This document shows positions 25,903 through 34,585 of a DNA stretch of 64,000 nucleotides, in pieces. The stretch lies in the NCBI GenBank assembly GCA_947253625.1, contig CAMYAB010000003.1:1-64000 (forward strand), written 5' to 3'. Source of the stretch: an uncultured Porphyromonadaceae bacterium. GTDB lineage: Bacteria; Bacteroidota; Bacteroidia; Bacteroidales; Porphyromonadaceae. Position 1 is the first letter of the stretch. The number at the start of each line of letters is the position of its first letter. Both the position numbers and the translations under genes were made by a program. The notes under the pieces were generated by a model. That model was given only the letters and a program-made list of their open reading frames with translations. It made no database searches and was not told the origin of the DNA.

Positions 25903-28131
25903 ATGAAAAATATAAGCTATTCACTCACCCTACTGCTCTTTTCCCTACTGACGGTCGCCCTCGGCAGCTGTCGGAAGGAGAGCACGCAGTGCCCCTCTCC
26001 CGAAGAGGAGGGGAGCTACATGGTGACCTTCACCACCGGCACCTCTGCCGCACGAGCGGCTGAGGAGGTGACCGTGGCATCCGATGACGCCGAGAACCGC
26101 ATCGATGAGGTACTTCTCGTGGCTTTTGAAGACGGTAAGCAAGTCTCCACCACCTCTGCCAAAAAGGGTACCGACGGGAGCTATACCGCTGAGCTAACGA
26201 AAGGCGGCATCTTGGATCTACTGGTCGTCGCCAATGCCGACCAGACACTCCGTACCAAGCTGAGCGACCCCGACCTAGGGCTAAAAGCGGCCCGCACCCT
26301 GCTGGTCGAGACGGCACTGTCACCGGAGACCCCTCTCGTGATGGTCAACAGCATCCCCCTCGAGGCATATATTGAGCAAGGATCCACCTACGACCTAGGC
26401 AATGTCGCCCTGGCACGCCTTGCCTCCCGCTTTGACCTCTACAACCGCGTCCACGACCTCGACATCACGAGCGTCAGCATCACCGGTGTGGCACCTGCCA
26501 CCGGGCTGTTGGCTCCCACTAAGGTCGCCAACGACCTGCCACGAGCCACTGCCAAAGTGACCCCCACTGCCGGAGGACCATCGGCCAAGCCGGTGGCTGT
26601 GTTTTATGGCTACGAGGATCCCAAGATCGAGGCCGTGAGCCTCACGATCGAAGCCACGCTCAAGGGCAAGCCCATCGACCCCATCACCGTGGTCCTAAAA
26701 GATAGGGAAGTCAAGCGCAACACCATCTACAGCCTCATCCTCAACACCGAGCGGGTGATCGGTGAGCCGGTAGACGAGACCAACCCCATCCTCAGCCTGA
26801 TCAAGGTCGGACTGGTCGCTCACAGCTGGAGCAGCGGTGGCACTCTCTCCCTGCCGGACGACGAGAAGCTACAGTTCAGCACCCCCGACTTTACCGTCAC
26901 GAGCAACCTGCTCACTGAGACACCCGGGCAAAACCCCACCACACTCACACTCACGACCGGCAACCCGGCGGAGCTACTCTTTACCACCACTGTGGACAAG
27001 GATCGGGTCAACATCACAGCACCCGACCAGCCGGAGGTGAAAATAGAGGAGATCGGAAGCAACCTCAGAGGTGAGACCGTCACCCAGACCTTCAAGGTGC
27101 TTATACCCAAAAACAGCTCCGAAGACTCTGAGGCCACCTACACGCTACGCATCTCCAACGCCTACGACCCCACACTGGTCCGCGAGGTCACGATCACACA
27201 GCCCGCAAGCCTGCCGCTACCGGGGCTGGCACTCGCTCGCTTTGCCGACTACAACCTCGACCACACCGGCAAGGCCTTTGCCACCAGTCATGCACAGGAC
27301 CAGAGTGGCTACTTCTCCTACGACCAAGTCACCGGCCGGGCAGCGCTGGCAGACGGCAGCACCATCACCCTGCCCGACGGGTACCGACTGCCCACACCAT
27401 GGGAGCTGGCGATCATCATCCCCTCCTCCTCCGAGCTCAAGGCAGCAGCCATGGAGAACAGTGCCAAACAGGGAGCCATCAGGTTTGGCTTCGGTAAAGA
27501 AAAGCTGAGCGAAAACGTCTCTGAGCTGGTTGACACCGATGGCAAGAGCCCCAAGCGGTACTCTGCCGAGTACAAGGGTATGGGTAACGTCCAAAAGAAG
27601 CCCGGGGACTTTAGTGCCGGTACCTACCGTCTGGTCCTCGGCCTCCGGATGAAGCCCCACACCGGCGCCCTCGGCAAGGACGATCCACGGCTACCCGGAG
27701 GTGCGGTAGCACCGGCGGCAACGGACTACTCCAACTTCACCGCCTACCGCTACGTCTTGGACAACAATCCCGATGAGACCCCCGGTCGCTTCACCGGTCC
27801 CTATGCCCTCATCGTCACCTGTCGCTACCTCGGCGAGGGGCTCAAGGAGACAACCATGGCAGACCTCGAGAAGCCCGAGTTTTGGAACGACAACAGCGCT
27901 ACCTACCACACCATCACCCTGCCACTGATTGGCTACAACGCTTCACAGGATGGGACACAGGGTCTGCGCAACAATGGCATGGTAGGACGCTATATCTCCA
28001 GGTACGATGCCGCCTACAGCACCAGCTTCAAGGCGGTCTACACACTCGACCTAGCCTCCCTCTCCATCGGCAACCGCATGGTGACCGCCGGAGTGCAAAA
28101 GTCGACCCCGATCCGACTGATCAAGGAGTAA
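25903..28131 (+). CDS. Fimbrillin-like surface lipoprotein
   Basis: This 742-aa lipoprotein has the lipobox ALGSC. The N-terminal ~280 residues resemble fimbrillin/Mfa-like beta-sandwiches: IDEVLLVAFEDGKQV, the family-typical DLLVVANADQTL and a later LARLASRFDLYN. A second part contains a BACON-like Ig segment ending in VREVTITQPA. The C-terminal part has DGYRLPTPWELAIIIP, reminiscent of repeat proteins near fimbrial genes. It is much longer than typical FimA/Mfa1 (about 350-550 aa), so it may be a tip or anchor component. The start at 25903 is chosen for its clean lipoprotein leader. Downstream are two hairpins, then repeat copy D. Confidence 0.65.
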   Translation: MKNISYSLTLLLFSLLTVALGSCRKESTQCPSPEEEGSYMVTFTTGTSAARAAEEVTVASDDAENRIDEVLLVAFEDGKQVSTTSAKKGTDGSYTAELTKGGILDLLVVANADQTLRTKLSDPDLGLKAARTLLVETALSPETPLVMVNSIPLEAYIEQGSTYDLGNVALARLASRFDLYNRVHDLDITSVSITGVAPATGLLAPTKVANDLPRATAKVTPTAGGPSAKPVAVFYGYEDPKIEAVSLTIEATLKGKPIDPITVVLKDREVKRNTIYSLILNTERVIGEPVDETNPILSLIKVGLVAHSWSSGGTLSLPDDEKLQFSTPDFTVTSNLLTETPGQNPTTLTLTTGNPAELLFTTTVDKDRVNITAPDQPEVKIEEIGSNLRGETVTQTFKVLIPKNSSEDSEATYTLRISNAYDPTLVREVTITQPASLPLPGLALARFADYNLDHTGKAFATSHAQDQSGYFSYDQVTGRAALADGSTITLPDGYRLPTPWELAIIIPSSSELKAAAMENSAKQGAIRFGFGKEKLSENVSELVDTDGKSPKRYSAEYKGMGNVQKKPGDFSAGTYRLVLGLRMKPHTGALGKDDPRLPGGAVAPAATDYSNFTAYRYVLDNNPDETPGRFTGPYALIVTCRYLGEGLKETTMADLEKPEFWNDNSATYHTITLPLIGYNASQDGTQGLRNNGMVGRYISRYDAAYSTSFKAVYTLDLASLSIGNRMVTAGVQKSTPIRLIKE

Positions 28132-28143
28132 GGCAAGGCCATA

Positions 28144-28224
28144 GCGTAGCCCTTCGCACAAGCAGGAGAGAGGGCTACGCCCGACCGCAGAGGAGGATGT
28201 GCCAAGCGATTGGTGCATCCTCCT
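28144..28224 (+). terminator. Two hairpins after the fimbrillin-like gene
   Basis: A 10-bp perfect stem (28144-28153 with 28171-28180) is followed by a 15-bp stem (28191-28205 with 28210-28224, including two G-U pairs). The second is followed by ATTTGTT and is the likelier terminator. Confidence 0.6.
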
Positions 28225-28348
28225 ATTTGTTATTCCACCCCCAACAACGATCCTGTCGCCCGGGGACCTCCGGCCGCATACCCCACCCACAAACCGGAGA
28301 GAGGTCACCAGACAGATGGACAGATCCAACTTTTTCGCACCCAAACGG

Positions 28349-28500
28349 CCCCTCAAAGCAGGGTGAAAAAGAGGCGATTTTGGGATCAAAAAAGCCCCTT
28401 TTGGGGGCGTTGATAATCAACTACTTACAAGGGAGCATGAGTTTCACGGATAGAAGCGAACCTTTTCACGGATAGCAGCAATCGTTTAGACGGACAGAAG
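28349..28500 (+). repeat. Dispersed modular repeat, copy D
   Basis: The head contains TTGATAATCAACTACTTACA (28410-28429). Three units follow from about 28439, the last being AGACGGACAGAAGG. It lies between the fimbrillin-like gene and the yigZ gene, which is convergent. Confidence 0.85.
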
Positions 28501-28524
28501 GATTCTCTTTTCGCAGACAGTAGG

Positions 28525-29136
28525 TCAAAGCTCCTCAATGAGCGACCAATCTAGCTGATAGAGTTGCCCGGCTGCCTCCTCAAACTCCTCACACCGAGCA
28601 TTGGGGATCCGAACCCTCCAGATGTATCCATCGAGGTCCGCATCGTTGTCGATCGTCTCAGCCGCATACTCCCTTAGGATCATCATCACGGGATTGATCA
28701 AGTCGTATGGGAAGCATAGTCGGTACCGTGTGTAGAGTGTGTACTCCACGATGTCCGCTGTGTCCAGTGCCGCCACCGTTGCGGCCCGATAAGCCACGAT
28801 CAGCCCCCCCGTCCCGAGCTTGACCCCCCCAAAGTAGCGCACAACGACAACCAGCAGATCCCGCAAGTCGTAGCTGATGAGCTGCCCCAGGATCGGTTTT
28901 CCGGCGGTGCCGGATGGTTCGCCATCATCATTGCTTCGCTCCTCCGGCTCCTCCGACCGGCCGATTCGGTAGGCCCAGCATACGTGCCGAGCATCGTAGT
29001 ACTCTCTCCGAAAAGCCTCTATCCGCTCCATCGCCTCCGAGACAGAAGTCACCGGCAGTGCGTGAGCGATGAATCGGCTCCGCCTATCGGTGTACTGCGC
29101 TGTCGTGGGTGCGACGATCGTCCGGTAGCTATTCAT
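28525..29136 (-). CDS. YigZ/IMPACT-family protein
   Basis: This 203-aa protein has the family motifs RRSRFIAHA, NDDGEPSGTAGKPIL and VVRYFGGVKLGTGGL, as in bacterial YigZ and eukaryotic IMPACT. The C-terminal DUF1949-like domain is present. IMPACT modulates GCN2 in eukaryotes, but the bacterial role is unclear. It follows a HAD hydrolase gene in the same operon with a 4-base overlap. It is convergent with the upstream fimbrillin-like locus. Confidence 0.9.
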   Translation of the reverse strand: MNSYRTIVAPTTAQYTDRRSRFIAHALPVTSVSEAMERIEAFRREYYDARHVCWAYRIGRSEEPEERSNDDGEPSGTAGKPILGQLISYDLRDLLVVVVRYFGGVKLGTGGLIVAYRAATVAALDTADIVEYTLYTRYRLCFPYDLINPVMMILREYAAETIDNDADLDGYIWRVRIPNARCEEFEEAAGQLYQLDWSLIEEL

Positions 29137-29762
29137 GCCTGCTCCCCCACCAGGCGGTCTATGGCATCGCGCCAGTCGGCACCATTTTCGGGGCGGTAGG
29201 TCAAAAAGCCCATCCGCCTGCCCATCGCGGTATTGCTCGCTCCGTCATCCAAGAAGAGCGTCTCACCGGGTAGGATCCCACTATCCTTGATGATTAGATC
29301 AAAGATCTTGGGATCCGGCTTGCAAACCCCCAAGCGGTAGGACAGATAGAGTCTCTCAAAGTGGTCCTCAAGCAAGCGACCACTCTTGAGGAAGGCCGGA
29401 GACAAGGTCAGCTTGGAGACGATCGGGTTGGTATTGGAGAGGCAAAAGAGGCGGTACTTGGGCCGAAGGACTCGGTAGATGTAGTCGAACTTTTCCTCAT
29501 CCACTCGCTTGAAAAAGCCCAGTAGAGCATACTCCACCGCCTCGGCCGTCACTTGCTCGCCGTACCGTGCGCGGAGTGTGGCGACAAAGTCCGCCTCGGA
29601 GAGTCGCCCCGACTCCAGGTCCAAGAAGATACCCCCCTGGCAATAAGGGTCCAGCATAGCTCGGACATCATGTACGCCTATCGCCTCGAAGCGGCGGACC
29701 GCCTCCTCGTGATCCAGAGTGATCAGGACACCCCCTAGGTCCAGTAGTATGTTTTTGATCAT
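29133..29762 (-). CDS. HAD-family phosphatase (YihX-like)
   Basis: This 209-aa protein has HAD motif I as ILLDLGGVLI (the nucleophile Asp present, with Gly at the second-Asp position as in DLGN/DLGG-type members), motif II SNTNP, the lysine motif in VCKPDPKIF and motif IV LFLDDGASN. It probably dephosphorylates a sugar phosphate or similar metabolite; the substrate is unknown. A possible -7 box (TACATTTT, minus strand, 29797-29790) lies 27 bases upstream. It overlaps yigZ by 4 bases. Confidence 0.82.
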   Translation of the reverse strand: MIKNILLDLGGVLITLDHEEAVRRFEAIGVHDVRAMLDPYCQGGIFLDLESGRLSEADFVATLRARYGEQVTAEAVEYALLGFFKRVDEEKFDYIYRVLRPKYRLFCLSNTNPIVSKLTLSPAFLKSGRLLEDHFERLYLSYRLGVCKPDPKIFDLIIKDSGILPGETLFLDDGASNTAMGRRMGFLTYRPENGADWRDAIDRLVGEQA

Positions 29763-29936
29763 GGTGCTGATTTGATGGTTGGGACAAAAAAAATGTAGAA
29801 CCCGATCTGTTGAGCACAGACTGACTGAGTGACAATATACCCATTTTTGAGATCAAGCACCGTGGCAGTGCACTGTCTTTTGGCTCCGATGTTCGGAGGG
29901 GCCTCGCAACGCCTTTGTGCAAAAGGGTCATTTCGT

Positions 29937-29944
29937 TACCTTTG
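29937..29944 (+). promoter_or_regulatory. -7 box (TACCTTTG) for pnuC
   Basis: TACCTTTG ends 9 bases before the ATG at 29954, so the transcript would carry almost no leader. This makes an ATG at 29915 impossible. Confidence 0.65.
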
Positions 29945-29953
29945 TCGGGGATT

Positions 29954-30535
29954 ATGGATCAGATGCAAATCATAGAGCTAATAGCGGCCACCGTGGGGAT
30001 CATCTACGTGTGGCTGGAGATGCGTGCCAGCAGATGGCTCTGGCCCGTGGGGATCGTATTGCCCCTTTTTTACATCTACATCTCGTGGGAGAGCCAAGTG
30101 TATGGCAATATCGTCGTCAATGTCTACTACATCGTGGCCTGCATCCTAGGCTGGATCGCCTGGCACCGTAGTCGTGGCGAGAGCAATGACGACACGGTGG
30201 GGATCCGCTACATGCGCACACGGACAGCACTCTGCACACTCCTCGTATCACTGCTGGGTATGGCCGCCATCGAGCCCCTACTCCGACTCTACATGGAGAG
30301 CCCCTACCCACTGCCCGATGCGCTGGCCACCTCGGTGAGCCTGGTGGGCATGTGGCTCCTGGCCAAGAAGTACATCGAGACCTGGTACTGCTGGATCCTC
30401 AGCAACGTACTCTACTGCATACTCTACTTCCTGCAGGGCTACACGGTCACCGGCTACTTTTTCGTCATCTACAGCATCGTGGCGGTGCTTGGACTGTGGC
30501 GGTGGCACCGACTGAGCAAGGTGGCTCGCACCTAG
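29954..30535 (+). CDS. pnuC: Nicotinamide riboside transporter PnuC-family
   Basis: This 193-aa inner-membrane protein has about seven hydrophobic segments and PnuC features: WLEMRASRWLWPVGI near the N-terminus and a C-terminal YIETWYCWILSNVLYCILY. It facilitates vitamin uptake by downhill diffusion, trapped by phosphorylation. Related PnuT proteins carry thiamine, so the exact vitamin is uncertain; the thiamine pyrophosphokinase gene lies 14 kb away. The ATG at 29954 is chosen by promoter position, and the one at 29963 is also possible. No TPP riboswitch is seen. Confidence 0.87.
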   Translation: MDQMQIIELIAATVGIIYVWLEMRASRWLWPVGIVLPLFYIYISWESQVYGNIVVNVYYIVACILGWIAWHRSRGESNDDTVGIRYMRTRTALCTLLVSLLGMAAIEPLLRLYMESPYPLPDALATSVSLVGMWLLAKKYIETWYCWILSNVLYCILYFLQGYTVTGYFFVIYSIVAVLGLWRWHRLSKVART

Positions 30536-30634
30536 TCCTCGGCCCGTATACCAATGCGAGGGGCGGGACACGTTTTGTCAAAAAAAGCGACACGGCACCT
30601 CGCACAAGATTCTCTTTTTTAGGGGCAAAATGAT

Positions 30635-30642
30635 TAACTTTG
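30635..30642 (+). promoter_or_regulatory. -7 box (TAACTTTG) for the thioredoxin-phoH genes
   Basis: TAACTTTG ends only 4 bases before the ATG at 30647, implying a leaderless mRNA. Confidence 0.6.
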
Positions 30643-30646
30643 TGAC

Positions 30647-31090
30647 ATGGGAAAACAAAAGTACACACTCCTCATACTCCTCCCCATTTTGCTCCCGCTC
30701 CTCGCACTGCGGGGCAATGCCCAAGAGGTGATCGAGCTGACCCCGGACGACTTTGCCCAAAAGGTCTATAATTTTCGTACCGAGGGGCCGTGGAAGTACC
30801 TAGGCGACAAGCCGGCCATCATCGACTGCTTCACCCCTTGGTGCGTCCACTGCAAGACCCTCATGCCACGACTGCAACGCCTCGCCAAAGCCTACGCCGG
30901 CCAAATCATCGTCTACAGCATCAATGGCGAAAAAGCCCCCAACCTCATGCGACAGCTGGGGATACAGGCCTATCCGTCGCTACTCTTTATCCCCATGAGC
31001 GAAATCCCCACCCTGAGCATGGGCGCACTCTCCGAGGAGGATCTGATCAAGGGGGTCGAAAGCATACTGCTGAAAAAGGAAAACAAATGA
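30647..31090 (+). CDS. Periplasmic thioredoxin-like protein
   Basis: This 147-aa exported protein has a signal peptide (about residues 1-25, ending RGNAQ). Its thioredoxin fold has the redox site TPWCVHC, with Cys66 and Cys69, and the cis-Pro region GIQAYPSLLF. It is probably a periplasmic thiol-disulfide oxidoreductase. Its stop overlaps the phoH start (ATGA), an unusual coupling of a periplasmic with a cytoplasmic protein. Confidence 0.87.
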   Translation: MGKQKYTLLILLPILLPLLALRGNAQEVIELTPDDFAQKVYNFRTEGPWKYLGDKPAIIDCFTPWCVHCKTLMPRLQRLAKAYAGQIIVYSINGEKAPNLMRQLGIQAYPSLLFIPMSEIPTLSMGALSEEDLIKGVESILLKKENK

Positions 31091-32064
31091 ACGAAAGGAT
31101 CTACCTGCTCGAAGAAGCCGACCCTGCCGTCTTTTATGGCATCAACAACCGCAACCTCGTGGCCCTGCGAGAGCTGCACCCCAAGCTCCGCCTCATGGCG
31201 AGGGGCAATGTCATGAAAGTGATCGGAGAGCCCAAGGAGACAGACCTCTTTTTGAAACTCCTACACCAGCTCGAAAAGTACGCTGTGGAGTACAACGACC
31301 TACCCGAGACCATCGTGGTCGAAATGGCACACGGCAATATCGTCGAGCACCGCAAGACCGATGACGTGATCCTCTATGGAGCATCCGGACGACCCATCGT
31401 GGCTAGAACGGACAACCAAACCCTCATGGTGGAGCTGGTACAGCAGCACGACCTGGTCTTTGCGACCGGACCGGCCGGAACCGGCAAGACCTTCCTAGCA
31501 ATCGCCATGGCCGTCAAGCTACTCCGCAACAAGCAAGTGCGACGAATCATCCTCAGCCGACCGGCTGTCGAAGCCGGCGAAAAACTGGGCTTCCTCCCCG
31601 GCGAGATGAAAGAAAAACTAGACCCCTACCTGCAACCCCTCTACGACGCACTGATAGAGCTGGTACCCACAACCAAGCTGCGTGAGTACATGGAGAGTGG
31701 TGTGATCCAGATAGCCCCGCTGGCCTTTATGCGCGGACGCACCCTCAGCGAAGCCGTCGTGATCCTCGACGAAGCACAAAACACCAGCACGCACCAGATG
31801 AAAATGTTTTTGACCCGGCTCGGCCTAAACGCCAAGATGATCATCACAGGCGACACCAGCCAGATCGACCTCCCAGGTGGACAACTCTCCGGACTCCGAC
31901 AAGCCAAGCAGATCCTCGCCAAGACAGAGGGAATAGGATGGATAGACTTTGACCGCACGGACATCATGCGGCACGGTCTCGTGAAAAAAATAGTCGATGC
32001 CTACGACGAAGATGAGCAACGACACAAAAAGAAGACTACTCTACAAAAACCAATAAACCAATAA
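31087..32064 (+). CDS. phoH: PhoH-family ATPase
   Basis: This 325-aa cytoplasmic P-loop protein has a KH-like N-terminal region (RLMARGNVMKVIGEP), Walker A GPAGTGKT (128-135), the RPAVEAGEKLGFLPGD-like segment and Walker B AVVILDEAQN. PhoH/YbeZ proteins are linked to RNA metabolism and ribosome maturation. The ATG at 31087 overlaps the preceding stop; a longer reading from 30790 is out of register with the thioredoxin gene. purC starts 4 bases after its stop. Confidence 0.93.
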   Translation: MNERIYLLEEADPAVFYGINNRNLVALRELHPKLRLMARGNVMKVIGEPKETDLFLKLLHQLEKYAVEYNDLPETIVVEMAHGNIVEHRKTDDVILYGASGRPIVARTDNQTLMVELVQQHDLVFATGPAGTGKTFLAIAMAVKLLRNKQVRRIILSRPAVEAGEKLGFLPGEMKEKLDPYLQPLYDALIELVPTTKLREYMESGVIQIAPLAFMRGRTLSEAVVILDEAQNTSTHQMKMFLTRLGLNAKMIITGDTSQIDLPGGQLSGLRQAKQILAKTEGIGWIDFDRTDIMRHGLVKKIVDAYDEDEQRHKKKTTLQKPINQ

Positions 32065-32068
32065 ACCT

Positions 32069-33016
32069 ATGGCACAAGCACTGATCAAAACCAACCTCAC
32101 GCTCCCAGGTCAGCAGAGCGTCTACCACGGCAAAGTAAGAGATGTATACTCACTGGAGGGCGACCTACTGGTGATGGTCGCCACCGACCGCATATCCGCC
32201 TTTGACGTCATCCTACCCGAGGGCATCCCCTACAAAGGCGAAATACTCAACAAGATCGCAGCCACAAACCTAGACGCCACCCAAGACATCGTCCCCAACT
32301 GGAAGATTGCCACCCCCGACCCGATGGTCACCGTGGGGCACAAGTGCGAACCCCTCAAGCTGGAGATGATCATCCGTGGATACATCACCGGGAGCGCATG
32401 GCGCGCCTACCAAGCAGGCGAACGCAACCTCTGCGGAGTGACGCTACCGGACGGCCTGGTCGAGAACCAAAGGTTCGCCCACCCCATCATCACCCCTACC
32501 ACCAAAGCAGATAGCGGACACGACGAAAACATATCGCGCGAGGAGATCATACGCCAAGGACTGGTGAGCGAAGAGCACTACAACCAGATCGAAGCCATCA
32601 CGTACCGACTCTTTGAGCGGGGTACAGAGTTGGCCGAGAAGCGTGGGCTGATCCTGGTGGACACCAAGTACGAGTTTGGTCTAAAGGACGGCAAAATCAT
32701 GCTGATCGATGAGATCCACACTCCGGACTCCTCGAGATACTTCTACGCCGACAGCTACGAGGAGCTCTTCAAGAAAGGGATGCCACAGCGCCAGCTCAGC
32801 AAAGAATTTGTACGCAAGTGGCTGATCGACCACGGCTTTCAAGGAGAGAAAGGCCAGCAAGTCCCGGAGATGACACCGGAGTACTGCACCAGTGTCACAG
32901 AGCGCTATATTGAGCTGTACGAGCACATCACAGGCGAAAAATTTGTGAAGCACCCAACCGATGACCTAGAAGGACGCATAGAGCGCAACCTCACCGCTTG
33001 GATCAACGAACGGTAA
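32069..33016 (+). CDS. purC: SAICAR synthetase
   Basis: This 315-aa phosphoribosylaminoimidazole-succinocarboxamide synthase performs a late step of purine biosynthesis. It shows GKVRDVYSL, DRISAFDVILPEGIPYKGEIL, the GYITGSAWRAY stretch, KADSGHDENIS, VDTKYEFG and the TPDSSRYF motif. Length and motifs match the Bacteroidota form. The gene is 4 bases after phoH and probably co-transcribed. Confidence 0.97.
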   Translation: MAQALIKTNLTLPGQQSVYHGKVRDVYSLEGDLLVMVATDRISAFDVILPEGIPYKGEILNKIAATNLDATQDIVPNWKIATPDPMVTVGHKCEPLKLEMIIRGYITGSAWRAYQAGERNLCGVTLPDGLVENQRFAHPIITPTTKADSGHDENISREEIIRQGLVSEEHYNQIEAITYRLFERGTELAEKRGLILVDTKYEFGLKDGKIMLIDEIHTPDSSRYFYADSYEELFKKGMPQRQLSKEFVRKWLIDHGFQGEKGQQVPEMTPEYCTSVTERYIELYEHITGEKFVKHPTDDLEGRIERNLTAWINER

Positions 33017-33050
33017 ACCTCCGATAACCAACCCAATAGCACCCAACATC

Positions 33051-33845
33051 ATGACCGCTCCCATGACAAGAAGCCGCCCCGACTTCACAAGCCGGATCAA
33101 AGAGATGTTCGACCACATAGCCCCGAAGTACGATGTTTTGAACAAAGTCAACTCCTTCGGACTGGATCGACTGTGGCGCAAAGAGCTAGTCCGACGTGTG
33201 GCGGCTGAGCGACCAAAGCTCGTACTGGACCTCGCCGCCGGCACCGGAGACGTATCCATAGCCCTTGCCAAAAAACTGCCCCATGCGACAGTGGTGGCGG
33301 CCGACCTCTCGCAGCGGATGCTCTTTCACGCACTCTACAAAGCGATGAATGCCGACCTCACGGGGCAGGTCAAGATAGCCGAGGTCGATGCCTCCGATCT
33401 ACCCTATGAGGAGGACCACTTTGATGCTGTCACTTGCGCCTTTGGGGTCCGAAACTTTGAGGACATTCCCCTATCCCTGAGCGAGATGTACCGAGTGCTG
33501 CGTCCGGGTGGCATCTGTGCCATCCTGGAGCTCTGCACGCCCGATACAAAGTTGCTCTACGACCTCTATCAAATCCACGCAAAAAGGTTAATCCCCACAG
33601 CAGCTCGGCTTTTCGGATCCGACGACACCGCCTACGATTACCTCTGCGACAGCATCGAGCACGCACCCAGCAGAGACGTAATGGAGTATCTGATGAAAGA
33701 GGCCGGATTTGGCGACACCTCCTACCACGAGTTTTTCCCCGGTGTCTGCATCCTCTACATAGGCTACAAGCCCCAATTCCGAGACACTTTGGCCGAAAAT
33801 AGGCGTCGATTTGGCAAGATTCGGGCCCTTGATCACACCAAATGA
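33051..33845 (+). CDS. menG: Demethylmenaquinone methyltransferase
   Basis: This 264-aa SAM-dependent methyltransferase of the UbiE/MenG family performs the last step in menaquinone synthesis. Motifs are IAPKYDVLNKVNSFGLDRLWR, the SAM-binding LDLAAGTGDVS, DALPY-like DASDLPYEEDHFDAVTCAFGVRN and LRPGGICAILE. The start is the ATG at 33051, with 33063 an alternative. It overlaps aroE by 4 bases. Confidence 0.95.
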   Translation: MTAPMTRSRPDFTSRIKEMFDHIAPKYDVLNKVNSFGLDRLWRKELVRRVAAERPKLVLDLAAGTGDVSIALAKKLPHATVVAADLSQRMLFHALYKAMNADLTGQVKIAEVDASDLPYEEDHFDAVTCAFGVRNFEDIPLSLSEMYRVLRPGGICAILELCTPDTKLLYDLYQIHAKRLIPTAARLFGSDDTAYDYLCDSIEHAPSRDVMEYLMKEAGFGDTSYHEFFPGVCILYIGYKPQFRDTLAENRRRFGKIRALDHTK

Positions 33846-34585
33846 TCTACGGACTGGTAGGCAAGTACCTACAGCACTCTCGATCCAAGGAGATCTTTGA
33901 GGATCGGATATGGGGCTCCTCCTCGGAGCATACCTTTGAGTACATGCAGACGGACGACCTCCTGGAGGCTGTCCGAGCCCTTCGCTCGGACAACCGCCGG
34001 GGCGGGCTCATGGTCACGACCCCCTACAAAGAGCAGGTACTCCCGCTGCTGGACTACCTCACACCCGATGCCGAGCGACTGGGTGCTGTGAATTGCATCC
34101 GACGCCAGAGCGATGGACACCTCCTAGGGACCAACACCGACTGGCTGGGATTTTGGCAGTCGCTCCCATCGCACACCATCGCCCACGCACTCGTATTGGG
34201 GACAGGCGGAGCGGCCAAGTCCGTCGCCTACGCCCTACGCCACCACGGGATCCTCACCCAAGTAGTCTCCCGAGGCACGAGAGGCGACCTCACCTATACC
34301 GACCTCCGAAAGACAGGGCTCGGCGCATACGACCTGATCGTCAACGCCACCCCGCTCGGCACCGCCCGCCATGCGCAAGAGAAGCCCCCACTGCCCTACG
34401 AGACACTGCAGGTCGACACCCACCTCTACGACCTCAACTACAACCCCGGTACCACCCCCTTCCTCCTAGAGGGATTGGAGCGTGGCACCTCGGCTCAAAA
34501 CGGCATGCAGATGCTCATCCATCAAGCACGAGTGGCCTGGGACTTTTTTCGTACCAACGAAGAACAACTATTCCAACACCCATGA
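33842..34585 (+). CDS. aroE: Shikimate dehydrogenase
   Basis: This 247-aa enzyme reduces dehydroshikimate to shikimate with NADPH. It has the substrate region YGLVGKYLQHSRS (where many species have a PLxHS form), the catalytic Lys in VTTPYKEQ, the NTDW motif, a nucleotide-binding LGTGGAAKS and NATPLGT. At 247 aa it matches the Bacteroidota version. Both ends overlap neighbours by 4 bases. Confidence 0.93.
   Translation: MIYGLVGKYLQHSRSKEIFEDRIWGSSSEHTFEYMQTDDLLEAVRALRSDNRRGGLMVTTPYKEQVLPLLDYLTPDAERLGAVNCIRRQSDGHLLGTNTDWLGFWQSLPSHTIAHALVLGTGGAAKSVAYALRHHGILTQVVSRGTRGDLTYTDLRKTGLGAYDLIVNATPLGTARHAQEKPPLPYETLQVDTHLYDLNYNPGTTPFLLEGLERGTSAQNGMQMLIHQARVAWDFFRTNEEQLFQHP

Noticed and set aside
29762..29953. 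TPP or NAD riboswitch before pnuC
   Set aside because: The -7 box leaves only about 9 bases before the ATG, too short for any riboswitch, and no THI-box sequence is seen.
30790..31086. Longer PhoH starting at 30790
   Set aside because: The added part is out of frame within the thioredoxin gene, and the ATG at 31087 fits the family length and the ATGA overlap.
34093..34581. Longer acyltransferase starting at 34093
   Set aside because: The extension overlaps aroE in another frame; the ATG at 34582 begins the recognised N-terminus.
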